Of a stretch of 64,000 bases of DNA, positions 50,086 to 62,500 are shown one piece after another; the stretch's first letter is position 1; the number at the start of each line of letters is the position of its first letter. The notes under the pieces were generated by a model, which saw only the letters and a program-made list of their open reading frames with translations, did no database searches and had not been told where the DNA came from. This DNA is from Ascaris suum (lineage: Eukaryota > Nematoda > Chromadorea > Rhabditida > Ascarididae), in assembly GCA_013433145.1 (NCBI GenBank), contig CM024169.1, forward strand, positions 3,162,001-3,226,000, written 5' to 3'. The position numbers and the translations under genes are program-made.

Positions 50086-50794
50086 AGCAATTGCCATAGA
50101 TTTCAGTGTCGCCTTGTGCATTATCTTATGCGTTATTCTCGTGCACTCGTGACACTGTGTTCTTATTGGTCGACTGAATTCATGAAATGACTCTCGGCTG
50201 TTTAATGAAATGACCCAATCGTTCTTAAGTTGCACTAAACTCCCTGTGACTCTTCATGAATGGATTTTTCGTGTGATTGTTATATGCATCGGTTATGAAT
50301 TCTTCACTTCGACAGTTCCAGGTTTCCATCACTTCGTTTCTTTCTCTTATAGGCATACCGATAACGGGCATTGTAAGTTCGTTTGATGGTAAAAAGTCAA
50401 TAGACGCTTTTCAGCGTCTAGTTAATTGCACTGACATAGTTTGATTGCATGCAGCACTTGCTCTCTGACATAGACAAGTCAGGATTGTGAAGGAAAAAGC
50501 AGCTCGAAGGCTCCCAATTCGAAGAATTGCGAATTACGTGGCAGGCGACCACAGGTGGTCACAAAGCAGGAAACCTTCAATGTAAGCAGTCACTTGAAGT
50601 GCCCAACTCTAGCTAAAGAAGCCAATTCGTAAGATGTGGAGGAGATCGTAAAGAAGATGGGGCTATCAAAAGCACTCGTTTCGAGCCACTAATCTAGAAT
50701 GGCTGAATAACGTTTAGAAGAAGTACTTGGCTCACGTGCGAGTTACCTGCCCACCGACTCGTGTTCATTCCAAGTCGATAAAGAAACCAGAAGA

Positions 50795-50953
50795 ATGAGC
50801 GACGATGCAGTCAGAGGTGATGGCAATTGTTTTTACATTCTCGCATCCGAAGCGTTCCGAGGGCACAGCCTGTCGAAACAAAGTTTGCGTATTCACAATG
50901 CAACCTATCGATTTAGTCGACTAAAGCGGATCGGAAGCTTGTTAATGACATAA
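50795..50953 (+). pseudogene. OTU-type cysteine protease relic
   Basis: A 52-residue ORF contains DAVRGDGNCFY. The D-G-N-C-F/Y signature with the catalytic Cys is diagnostic of OTU-family deubiquitinase domains, and a hydrophobic then LR-rich stretch follows as in the family. The frame stops at 50,953, well short of the His part of the domain, and downstream frames are broken. OTU domains occur as cargo in several transposon groups, so this is most likely transposon-derived rather than a host gene. Confidence 0.5.
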
Positions 50954-51518
50954 GCCGCGTGCGGTGCTCAACCTTCAGGAAGTTAATGGGCAGCGCATTT
51001 TTGCATAGTGCCGTCAGGACGTTAAGGACTGCTCCAAGCATGCTTATTTCGCACAAGAAAGCTCCTAGCAATAGAGTGTGGCGTTAGCATTAGATAGCGA
51101 GCGATCCATTTCGGCTTTTCAGAGCACTCGCGTGTCGCATCAACGGAACGAAACATCATCCAGAAATCCGATCGATTTTCATCACCACATATCGCAGAAG
51201 GCATAGCTTTGGATAGCTATCGTTTTGAATATTACAGAACGGTTCACTGCTTCAGAGGAATCCCTAAAAAATGCGCTAAAATGACAGTTGAGATCATAAA
51301 TGAGTGTGAGTAGATTTAAGAGATGTTCATGAACACGGCCATGTGTAACATTGTGGGCGAAATGCTGTAACGGAAACGGGACATAGCAGTGAACGGTGTG
51401 GGCACTCTGGTTGGGGAGACAACATTGACTTAATGGCTGCAGCGCTGTGCTCGACTTAGATATCTACTTGTGCACTGCAACGGATGGAGTCTGGCAAGGA
51501 TACTTTGCTTTGAATACT

Positions 51519-52470
51519 TTAAATAGGCGCGATTTCGTGGATTTCATCGTCCCCTCCATTGGTGCAGTTGGCAACTTTTCCATTTATCACGATCCTGAAC
51601 TCTCCGCACCCAAGTAACTCCAAAGAGATGCCGCGACTGGTCTTCCCATCTTGTTGCAGTCTGCCGTGTGATCGCTTTGCGTCTGTTAGTTACCGCTCAA
51701 GGATTTATCTAGCCCATCTACAGTCATTTAACCTGGGTATGCGACCAGCCCATCTTAGTTTTCTTTTGTACGTTTTTTTCAACGATATCATTCAAAGCAG
51801 ATCCAGAACGCAACTCCGTTTGTGGTGTGCTGCAGTTTGTTGATACTTTCATTTCGGTTTTCCATTGATCGCTAGGCCGTTGCTAGTTTGTTTTCTTCAG
51901 CGAGTGTGGTATTCCACGCTTCGCATCCTCACAGAAGAACAGGGACGGCCGTGGAATTGAAGAGTTCTACCTTTACAGACATTTTTATCTTTGTGTCGTA
52001 AGAGATATCGTTGAGCATGGTGAACATTAGCCAGTGCGCTCTTTTTCATCTGCTTAATTCCTGACCCAAATCGCCGCTCATTTGCAAGTCTATCCTAAGT
52101 GCACAAACGGCTCCACAAGTTCGATATTTTCACTATCGAGCTTCATGGGAAGCTGACGACAGAACGCATTTTTCATCCACTTCGTTTTGCATTTGCAAAT
52201 GCCGAGCTCAATTTTCTTGGCATTTTGTTGAGCTCGTTCAGTGAATACTGCAAGTTTTTTGGGTCATCGGCAATGAGTAGAACTTCGTCCGCAAAGAGAA
52301 GCATTTGGAGTTATTTGCTGAATACATTGAAACCATTTGCAGTCTCCTCATTCTCAAGAGTCCTTCGAGAGTCGATAAGGATTTCGGGGAACAATGTCCC
52401 CTTGTTTTGCGCCTCTTCCGGCTGTACTTTGAAGGAATAGCTACATCTGGCTCGATAGGCCACATTCCTT
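51519..52470 (-). pseudogene. Non-LTR retrotransposon reverse transcriptase relic
   Basis: Reading the minus strand, the order is: GAKQGD near 52,400 (family R/K-Q-G-D), LLFADEVLLIADD near 52,300 (the F-A-D-D catalytic motif with the second Asp changed to Glu), IELVEPFVHLG near 52,120, and KLRWAGRIPRLNDCRWAR near 51,740. These match, in order, the palm and C-terminal region of nematode LINE/RTE-type polymerases. Stops and frameshifts separate them, and no intact endonuclease is present. It is dead, and antisense to the OTU relic within the inverted-arm element. Confidence 0.8.
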
Positions 52471-52865
52471 ACATCCTTTTCCTCGCCATCTCGTCAAACT
52501 AAACAGCACATCTCTGATTTCTTCCACAACAAGCTGTCAGTTGAAGTAGCACCAAACTCGCGAAGATTTAAGAACGAGAGAGGATCGCTTACTAAGTGCC
52601 TTTAATTGAAGCAACACAAAACTTGAGCTACTTATATAGCGTCTTTTAGCCATGATGTCTATCATATCTGAGATTTCACATGTTTACTTCACATCTCTAA
52701 AAGAGACTGACGGTCTTGTTGAGAAACGACGCCTTTTGCCACTTCGATGGGGTTTTGGTAATTCGTTGAGCGATTGCTTTCTTAAATCGCTCGCATATGT
52801 CAGCAGTGTCAACACGTCAATCTCTGTAGCGCATGTACTTCGACCCTGCAAATTATGTTAATTGC

Positions 52866-52965
52866 ACGTCACATAAGAAATTGATCTTATAGAAAAGTTC
52901 TTATTTTTGTCTCAGGTTAATGATGATTCTGATAGAGTTTTCTATGCTCTTTAAAATATGCCTAG
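52866..52965. repeat. Direct partial copy of the inner right arm
   Basis: CACATAAGAAATTGATCTTA and the following TTTGTCTCAGGTTAATGATG to TCTTTAAAATATG match the start of the right arm about 175 bases further on. This is a tandem duplication of the arm's inner end, or the end of a second element. Confidence 0.8.
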
Positions 52966-53040
52966 TTGCCGTTCCCAAATCTTGCTTTATGCACTTCTAG
53001 GCCCCCATATGTCGGTGATCCTGCAATTTTTATCAGTTGC

Positions 53041-53284
53041 GCGTCACATAAGAAGTTGATCTTATAGAGAAGTCCTTGTTTTTGTCTCAGGTTAATAATG
53101 ATTCTGATAGAGCATTCAATGCTGTTTAAAATGTGTTGACACTCGTCTTTCGAATTTTGTTTCCTTACGGTATATTTTCATATTTACCGCGACAATTTTG
53201 TTGTCGAGTGACCACTACCGCGCCGCTCGCCGAGGACGCACGCGGTCTCCCTCCATCTCTCGTGCGCCTGCGCATGTGGCTAAG
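53041..53284. repeat. Right inverted arm
   Basis: Reverse complement of the left arm, ending at the outer GTGGCTAAG. Its inner portion is also repeated directly at about 52,866-52,965. Confidence 0.85.
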
Positions 53285-55224
53285 TGCATCGACCCCCACC
53301 CAAACATGGCTTCGGGGGCACAATCACTGTCTGAAACCTCCTAACGGCCTGCTGACGGATGAAAACAGCAGGTAGCCGACAGGGAATGACCGTGCGCAAA
53401 CGGTTGGAAATGACGGGGCGCAAGTGGCGAGGACGCGACCTCTCTAACCCGTCTTTTACCATCATCAATGCCATCACAGAGGCTACCATCAACAAATTCA
53501 TTTTCTTCCTTGCCTCCTAATGCCAAGTTCCTCATTTACTTTTATCGTCACCAATCCATAAGACTTCATTTTTCTCCACAGACCCTTCCGCACATGTTCT
53601 TTTTCTGCTGAGCGATGGTGAAGCACCAGAAGTGGCCACGCCTGCATTCAGAACCCGTATTTAAGTCTGTGCCACTCTTACCGATTCGACGACTCACCAT
53701 ACGCCCATTCGGTGGGTGACAACACTTTGGGTGGTATGAAACGAAGGCCGAAATTTCCAAACCATCTTCTTCCAAAGTGAAGTTTACTTTCTATCGGTTT
53801 TTGAAACCAACTATGGCTGAAAATCCTGGAAAAAAGTCTTCATAAGTGGGAAGACGCCTCTTCACCTATTCTTGCTGTTTCTCACTCGCTCAGGAATGAA
53901 GTGGTTTCTTATGATGACCTATGTGAAAATTTGGGCATTACGGCCCCCCGCTCAACTCCAGCTATGTTGAGACCCACCTGAAATTTGAAATAAGGCAACC
54001 TGAAGTTTTGCGCGAACATGGCGACTACTATGACCGCGTAGGTGCAACCGGCAAAAACTATTCCCCACCACTTTTGAGGATTTGCACTTTTTGTCACGGT
54101 CAACGAATAGCACCAGCAAAACTGGTGCGGTCTGAAAAGTGAGAATCAGCAGTTTCAGTCTGACCTATGCTCAAACCTACCCACCTCCACGGAAACCCTG
54201 GAAATTATGGTGTGGAGGCCAATGAAAATTTCAGCATGTTCACGTAAACTTTAAGGACAGTGGACACAACGGGCTTTGCAGTTTCTGAGCCATTCTCACC
54301 AAGTTTGCCAATATACATTGCATTCGTCAACGTGGATTTCATACTTCAGCGAACAAAATGGTTTAACGAGTTTCTTGCTGCAAATGAGAATTGAACAGAA
54401 TGATCCCTCATCCAAAAAGGTGTGCTCTGGGATGTTCCGCGGAGGGTGGCGATGCTAATTTCCACCCTTATTTACTGAAAAGATTTCAGTGAATTATTCG
54501 TTTGATACCAAACCGGACAAAGCAATTTTTCTTTGAACAAACGTCTATCGATTGCAATTAGTCACTCTGTCACAGGTGATCCCATATAGCGCCCGCTCAT
54601 ATATGCGCCAAAGTGACCCACGCAAGTGCGAACCAAAGTTCGGCTCTCTCTTCCCCAGATATGAATACAACGATGTCATAAAACTTGCGAAAATTGAGTA
54701 AAAATGCAATTCTTCCCAAGAAAAGGGAAAGAACTTGCTCTCGACTAATCCGAGAAGCAAAGGAACTAGCTGTCTCCAGCTCCTTTCAAAGATAAGAACC
54801 AACTTCCTCATGACCCTAGTCGATCCTAGACGAGCAGGTCTCGAAAGCGCCCTTCATTATTGGCTGCTTCCTCTGGAATGCTTTGAACGTGTGATAACGG
54901 CTCAGCAAATATACACACAACGCGAAACACCTTTACTGATAAAGCAGATCTACATACAGTTTTGAGTGAGACAACAATGTACGGAAAAAGCAGCAACGCT
55001 GCGAAACATATGTTCGCCCTCATACGTTTAAGAAAGCATTTTCCAGCTTTTTCACCGTCAGTGCTACAACTCACCGTTACTCCCCACCAGCGATCACCAT
55101 ATGAGTCATTTCAAGTCACCAACAAAATAGTTATCCCACTCCGGCAATAATCGCCAGCATCTGCTGCCGATATAGTGGAGAAAGTTAAAGCAGAAATTTT
55201 GAGAAACAAAGGAAGTCACGAAAA
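53285..55224. other. Intergenic, no gene seen
   Basis: A/C-rich sequence on the plus strand with only short ORFs on both strands, none recognisable. It may include more decayed transposon sequence. Confidence 0.5.
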
Positions 55225-55706
55225 ATGCGCGTAAATAAGCGCAAACAACTCATGCGAACAAACTCAAATAACGAGGAGGAAATGGACTTAGATCCTCCAC
55301 AACACAGTTCCATAATTTTCCGACATCAACTCACATACTGCGCGCATTATAGAACGCGGATAAACGCCACATACTGAGCACGTGTTGTTCTAAAACGAAC
55401 GTCTCGGCTCTAACACTTCTTATCGTCCAGGTGTACAAAAATCCGAAAAAGGTTTACCCTGTACCCCTTTCACCTCCATCATTCAAACAACAAACAACTA
55501 CTTATGGTGCATCACCTAGCCGTATAGATCAGTGCCTCCCAAAAACGCCTAATGCAGACGGATCAGCGAGAAAACAACAACAGCCAAAGTCCCCGACAGA
55601 AAAAACCTGTCGTCGTGGCACGCAAATAAACAACAACAAAAGCATCGACAGTAATATAGAAGAAACAACGATCTTTGAGGAACTCAATAAAGCGCGAGCA
55701 CCTTAG
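55225..55706 (+). CDS. Unassigned plus-strand ORF pair
   Basis: I do not recognise this. A 50-residue ORF (55225-55377) starts MRVNKRKQLMRTNSNNEEEM and continues MDLDPPQHSS. Fifty bases later comes a 91-codon open frame (55431-55706, TAG), preceded by CGTCCAG and rich in Gln, Asn, Pro and Lys. The two could be exons of a small gene or the ORF1-like part of a retroelement. The A/C-rich plus strand of this region makes open plus-strand frames easier by chance. No domain or zinc-knuckle motif is visible. Confidence 0.25.
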
Positions 55707-56535
55707 TCACAAAATGCACGTCTCCCTGATAGAGAAATATCTTTGATATGGAATATCACCGAATGACGATGGAAACGTACGAACAAAGAATGGTGAGCAG
55801 ATTCGAATGTATCTGTAGTAAGTGCTGAAATGAAACTACATCTTTTTTATATAAACTAAATACAACTCACTAAAAATAACAATAACAAAAGCAAAGAATT
55901 GCGCCAAACGAGCTAGCAAGATTATGGGGTTCTCGTTTTGTCCTTTCTGATCGTTCTGATGCGGATCCAATTGTAAAATACGAACAATATCTTCACATTT
56001 TAACTGATCCGACCGCCCCAATAAATCCCCCACAAAGATTATTGGATTTTAACTCGTCTGCAATACCACGCGGCACCACTAAACACGATGAATCAACTTG
56101 AAACTTGGTACATGAAACCGAAAATTGTTTATTTTAGATGTGTTGTATTTGATCGATTCCGCAGCTTCAGCGAGAGTGGTTCTCGAGTTAGAATTATCCG
56201 AAAAACTGACACAAACATATGCGCAGATGCGACGTTGCCATAATGCATTCCACAAACAAAAATTCGAAAAGTGCATGAAAATCTCTTACCGCCAAAGGTT
56301 GAGGACAGCTCAGAATGAGAGTCTAAATTGGCCAATTGCCTTCGAAATCGACATGGTCAAGCTGAAAATGCTTATCATATAAAATCAAATAAAACTACGC
56401 CTATCTGCCACACTTGGCAAATGCTCACTTCAGAGCACAAGTACGCAACCACTCCACGACCCAACTTTAAAATGCCTATGTTAAGTTAAATGTCTATATT
56501 TAGTTATGTCTACAAATAGCCGATCCATGAATGTG
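55707..56535. other. No gene seen; probable 3' region of the RBR gene
   Basis: Contains short overlapping ORFs on both strands without recognisable motifs. The 3'UTR of the minus-strand RBR gene should start here, but I found no clear AATAAA. Confidence 0.4.
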
Positions 56536-59500
56536 TTACGTGCAGTAGGTGCCCACGTGAGGCTCGAATACAATATTGTTCTGTAGTCTCCGACGATCAA
56601 AAATGCAATTTGGGCTTCCTTTGTGGAGATTCCCCAACTGCTGGCCGCCATCATTCTGTCTCACATCACGAAAAAAATCACGAAATAAACACAACTTTCT
56701 CGATATAACTGCCAGCACTCCCAGCTCATCGAGAATCTTAAAGGTGATCATTAAAAAAGTTGAAGTTTTCTTTACTCAGAATGCACAATATGCGAAACGG
56801 ACCATTTAGCATACGCATTATCAACAAAGGTAAAAAGCAACTTTCCACCAACTAACGGGATCATCAACTCCAAGCGCCCTCAACTGCTGGAGAATGAATT
56901 CACGGACGAATGGATCGTTCAATTCTTCAAACGCATCAGCTGCATGCGGACCAGATCCACTGTGCGCTTCCTCAATGTGACGATATATTGCCGCTGCCTC
57001 TTCAGCCTCAAATTGACATTTTTTTAAAACTTCCAACGAAACAAACTTTCATTCTCCGTCAAACTAGCTCCCTCTAACTGGAATGATGTAATATCGAAAT
57101 CGTTTTGTATGCAAATTCCACATGGGAGTAGGACACGGACACTTGCATCATAAAAAAACGTTTGCCAAAATGAAGGATAAAGAGGCAACCTAATGAGCAA
57201 TCAACATAAGCTTTCGCAATTCTGGTCATCAATCGAACTCTGCCTTAAAATATGGCGATAATTCATCCATATTTCAACTCACCTGACCCGGCTCACAAGA
57301 ATCTTCCACAAAAAACTGTTTTCCTTACCAAACAGGAAAAGTTACCCAAGCACATCTCGGACGATTATAAAATGCATGCTAATTCTTAGGTATATTCAAT
57401 AATGCGTTTTTGAGAGTGACAGGTCAAATTGACAATTGATAGATAAGATCTATCTATATCGCAGGCCACACGCATGATTTCGAATCTCTGACGTCACTGA
57501 TTCCTTGATATGCACATACGTAATCAGTTCCACGGCCATTCCGGCAACGTTTAAATTGGTGCCCTCCATAACGTAAAGAAATAAATGCTACCATAAGCAT
57601 ATGAATGTCAATCTCCTATAACTTCCATTCTTTGGTCTTTGGAGACTACCAAAGAATGGAGGATTTTCCAGCGTAATTCAGCACCACTTTAGAGACTTAA
57701 AATCTTTGTCTGCTTTTGTAGATGTAAGCGCAATAATCCCGCATTAGAGAGAATAGATTTAAAAAAAAAAAAAACAGGAATGAAAGCTCACCGTGTACAA
57801 ACAAAGCCAGCAAAAGTGGGTCAGACACCTCTCACATCGCATATGACTGCAACCGGCTTGCTTCTCAATAACTGCCTGGCACAAGGCATTCGGACATATG
57901 CGCCGATCCGCCGGGTTTTCGCTGAAACCTTACTACAACAAGCTTGAATGAAGCATTTTAGCGTTAATAAACAAGTACCTTTATTAGTGTCCAAAAAATA
58001 AATTCCCTCTTTGCAGTTACGCTATGAGTAACAAAGCAAGCATTTGAAGCATGGCTGCATCTGGGCACAAGGAAAAAGTGGGAATACGAGTCCTACCAAT
58101 TGCACCAACAATCCAAAAGCGACGAAATAATATCAAACATACCCGAAGCAAAAGCGATGATCAAACACTGATGTGGCCAAAGCCTGCATAATTTCTTCAA
58201 TGAAAAATTTGCGTTTAGACAAAAGCCACTCTGCTTTAGAGCAAATGCGACTATCCATTTTTATAGCACTTCTTTTAGGTATCAAAAACTTTAGAAAAAC
58301 TCTCAATGGGAACGATACTGGAATGGCATAGTCATATGTGCCAAGTTCTATCTTTACCGCATTACTTCTTCATGAACTGAAACTATCGGAAAGAAAGACA
58401 CAAATATACAGTGACTCCGCCAGAATGGGAATTCTACAAAACTGCACTTATTCAAAAAAAAGAAGAGCACATAAAAGTGGAAAACAAACTTCCATCCAAT
58501 TGCAGGCGAACTGCATCATCCCCATTAGATAAATGATCGCTTTGTCAGGATTCTTTACTCTTCTTAACTGTAGGAAATGAACTGTTTGGAACTGCAGTCT
58601 ATCACTTGAAAACTTTATGAAATTTAAAAAACCACAAGAATAATCAATTTAGGCCTTTCGTTCACATTCTCTTACCTTAATGAGTGAAGGAAGTTTGTGC
58701 GGCCAAGGTTTGAAATCGTGTGGAAAAGGTAAAAACTACTAACGAGAAAGAAATACAATTGCTCTTGAGTTTTTATGCTCACTCAATGCCATGGTTAACG
58801 TGTAAGCAGTGGTGCTTGAACGGTAGTGATATGTCACCTCCTCACGGATTCTTCTTCCATACAGCCCTCGCCTTCAAATTCATAAATCTGAACTGAACTT
58901 AGGCACGTGCTATTATCGTGAACGACTCGTCTAACCTACAACCTTCCATAACATACTTCTGCTTTAATTAACCTGACCACAGAAAGTATTTCGCCACCTA
59001 GAGTTGTCTTCACCACTCTGATGGCAATTCAAACCAACCAGCCTGTTGTTTTTAATCATCTTTTAGCACATACATGTCAATCAAAGTACACCGAAAAGAA
59101 ACCGCCTAATAGAGACTGTATTGCCGACTGAGGTTCTAACCTGATCCAATGTCTAATAGATACATCAACGTTGTTGCGCAGTTCGCTATATTCTTCACAG
59201 CTCATCTCATTATGGTCCTCATTTCCACATCGAGTACACACTTCACGCCCGCATAATGTACATCCTCGCAAATGCGGTTCATTTGTTATCTAAGCAAATC
59301 AATTTCCCGATTACGTTCAATCGCAAAGCATAAAGACATCAACTTCTGTTCCACTCGTTTCAAAAAAAAAGCGTTCATCGACTGTCATCGCATCGTTACA
59401 TGCCAAAAAATATAATGACAGTAATAGGAAATCATAAAGTTGGCCTCAAAAAATACTCAAATTAGTAGGCATTTGTGGCGGATATCGCCTTAAAAGCAAC

Positions 59501-62500
59501 CGCACACTACGACTGAAAATTATAAATGTGCTTCAAATTTCCGCATTTACTGACACCAGGGCAATGATGCGATAAGTGATCGGCAAAGATAAAGTTACAT
59601 GAAGGAAATGAACATTTTCAGCAAGAAGAATGAGCATACGTCTTAATAAAACGGTCTAAACACTAACCTCATGAATGCCTCGACAATCAGGAGTAGTGCA
59701 GTGACGATATTTGTCTAAATTGCTGTTCATAAAGACGGTCAATGCAGTGCTGATCAAAGGCTCAATGCGTTTGAAATCTTTTGTATAGTTATCGCAACTA
59801 CCCATTAAAAGAGCCTGAAAATATGAATATGCACAAAATATAAACAACAAGCAGTAAACAGTATAATGCAATAGGCATATGCACTTGACTATTATGAATT
59901 AACAAAGTGACCAATATGGATAAACCAAGACTGGACACGGTGGAATTAATGTTCAAAGATGTGATAACAGTGGATTATATGACCAATTACCTGCTAGATA
60001 AAAGCAAAATTTGCAATATTAAACAACCACACGGACGACAAGCGAGGATGTATCGGATAAAGAGATTGCTTAAATTTCGCATGTTAGTTATGGCTGAAAA
60101 TATATATTGAAAATATATATATGCTTAGATACAGCTTACTTTCCTTCACTGTAATCAAAAAAGTATTCACTACGAACAACTATCTCCTCATATCGCTCCA
60201 GGCTGCCCTGATTCTGAGGGTCATTCAATTTGCACACAGCTTCCAGCAAAAAAATTCACTTCCACGATGATGTGCATAAACCTCATTTGTCAAAACGCCA
60301 ACCACTTGAATATGACGCTCGCTGATGTAAAATCGTCGAGGATAAACGACTAGTTATAGACGATAGCACACCAAAGGAGACCAGTTGTTGGTTTTTCTAG
60401 CTCTCTTTTAAACGTTATCATACTAGTTGCCGGGATTATTTCGAAAGGTTAAAGAATCGGTTCAAATGTCCCCAAATCCTCGCTTATAAAGTCCGAAAGG
60501 ATGGCCACCTCTACCATGCAAAAATGAAAAATATTTGGGAATATCGAAGTGCATAATGTCAAACAAACGTTCGATGTCATAAAAAAGTGGACTTCAATTC
60601 CACACAGCTCGACAGCTTCAAATGACACATATTGCAGGACAGTTTAAATTCTTTTCTGTTAGCAATTCTCGCAAATATTTCGTAACCGTTTCTATCCCGC
60701 GCATTCCTTTTGTTTACTAGGCGATACACTTTTATAGACTAACTAGGCAGTGGTGTTTCCGGATTTGAAAAAAGCGAGGAGAGGAGGGTTTTCTTTCCCA
60801 ATATCCATTCTTCAATGTCATGTTTATGTAGCTGCTGAAACATATAAGAACCGTTCGTAACAGCTAAAGCCTTAGTAAAGTTGGTACCACGTGTGTGACA
60901 TCGCAAGATTTAAAGTATGGGAAAAACCGCTGTGTCAGGAGTAACTGAGAAAGACGGGCCGACATGGACAACATATTTTAGAATAATGAGGGAAAAAACC
61001 GTTGCTGCGTAAAGCAAAGATACATCCAAAGCATCTTGAAGAGTTGAATGGCTACCAGCTTCGAAAGAGTCGGCCAATATGTAGTTTTGCATCGCCAGCA
61101 CAAGCTTAACGGTGAGGATATTCGATATAACGGAAAGGAGAGGTAACCGAGAACACGCTTTACAAAGTAATATTGTGAGAACAAAATTCATCAACGCGAA
61201 AGGGATAAATTTTGGTCTCACACTTTCCTTCTGAAAGAATTTCATTCTATTTCAACGGTCTTTCGCAGATTCCGTAACAATGAGCATTCTTTATGAAGTT
61301 CACGAAATTAACTAAACACAATCAATAGTACGAAAATATTGCTCAGAGAGAAATTTATTTGATGTAAGCAAGAAGACTGCATCTTCCGAAAAAAAACTTT
61401 CGAAATTTTGACAAATGAAGCGTACTAGCGCAAACAGCCAATAATTCATTGCGTCACTACGGGGAAACATTTTTATTGACAGTGAACATTTATGGATCAG
61501 ATCAGATACTATGCCTCAGTCTAATGACCTCAAGGAAAATTGGGCCCAGAGGCCGCACAATACAAGACGACGTCTTCAATATAAGTGAGCGATATAACGG
61601 AGGGCGGTGGCATTTCCAGCTAGTGGTGTTTAGCCGACCAGAAATTCTGTAAATGGCAAATTTTACGCTTTAAAAGGTATCACTGTGTCTTATGCATACC
61701 AGATGAGGCAACAACGGTGGCGCATTAGAGAACTAACGAATGAACATACTAGCCGAAGGCGTTTACCTCAGATATCATCATTAGCGTTGCTTCACTCAGA
61801 CATAAAGCCGCGTTGACAGTGAGATGATCCGATGCAAAACGAAGAGTGATTTTGCGACCTCAGGAAAACGCACAAGATTTTTGATAATTATGAAAGCGAA
61901 TAATATTAAGCGCTGCCTTTTGCAGATACTTTATGTAAGGGAAAGTAAAATTTGGTAAACATATGCCTCTCGCCTCAGCGCCAACGAAAGTTTGTAAAAT
62001 AATAATAAAATAGTTTGGAGAAGAGAAATAAAATGAACGAAAGCATTCATGCACTTCAACAGCATTGCAACAAACTGCAAGCAAAAACACATGAAAATCT
62101 AGCGTCCAATTTTATTAAAGACAATGACGCAATAAGGGCATCATAATTCGTTTCTCTGAATCCAAGAATCAAAATTCTCCAGAAGGCCTCCCACTAAGAG
62201 TGGAACCAAAGACAGGGATAGTCGGTGTTGAAGAAGTTGCATCGGACAGAGTGAGACGTTTGGGATGATGTGACCCGATCTGGGAAGTACAAGATAATCA
62301 AGATGTTATGCTCAAGTATAGGTTCACTGAGGAACTAGTTAGGCAGTTCACAAAGCAGCAAGTCTAAAAAGACATAACTGATGCCAATTAATGCCGAAAT
62401 ATAGTACGAAGCTGGTCTAACACAATGCAAAAACATTGTCTCAGTTCCGGCAATCACTTCAAGAATTTGTGACGTTTTCTGTGATGAGATAATAAACGAC

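Larger units (their letters stand above)
49844..53284. mobile_element. Composite mobile element with ~240-bp inverted arms
   Basis: The left arm (49844-50085) and right arm (53041-53284) are inverted copies with high identity by eye. They share, for example, the tract reading TTAGCCAC...GGTAGTGGTCACTCGACAAC...AAATTGTCGCGGTAAATAT on the left and its complement on the right. The interior carries an OTU-protease relic on the plus strand and a reverse-transcriptase relic on the minus strand. Long inverted arms plus an OTU motif recall Mutator-like DNA transposons, and the reverse transcriptase is probably a nested non-LTR insertion. I could not confirm a target-site duplication, and similarity beyond the arms fades gradually. 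Confidence 0.7.
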
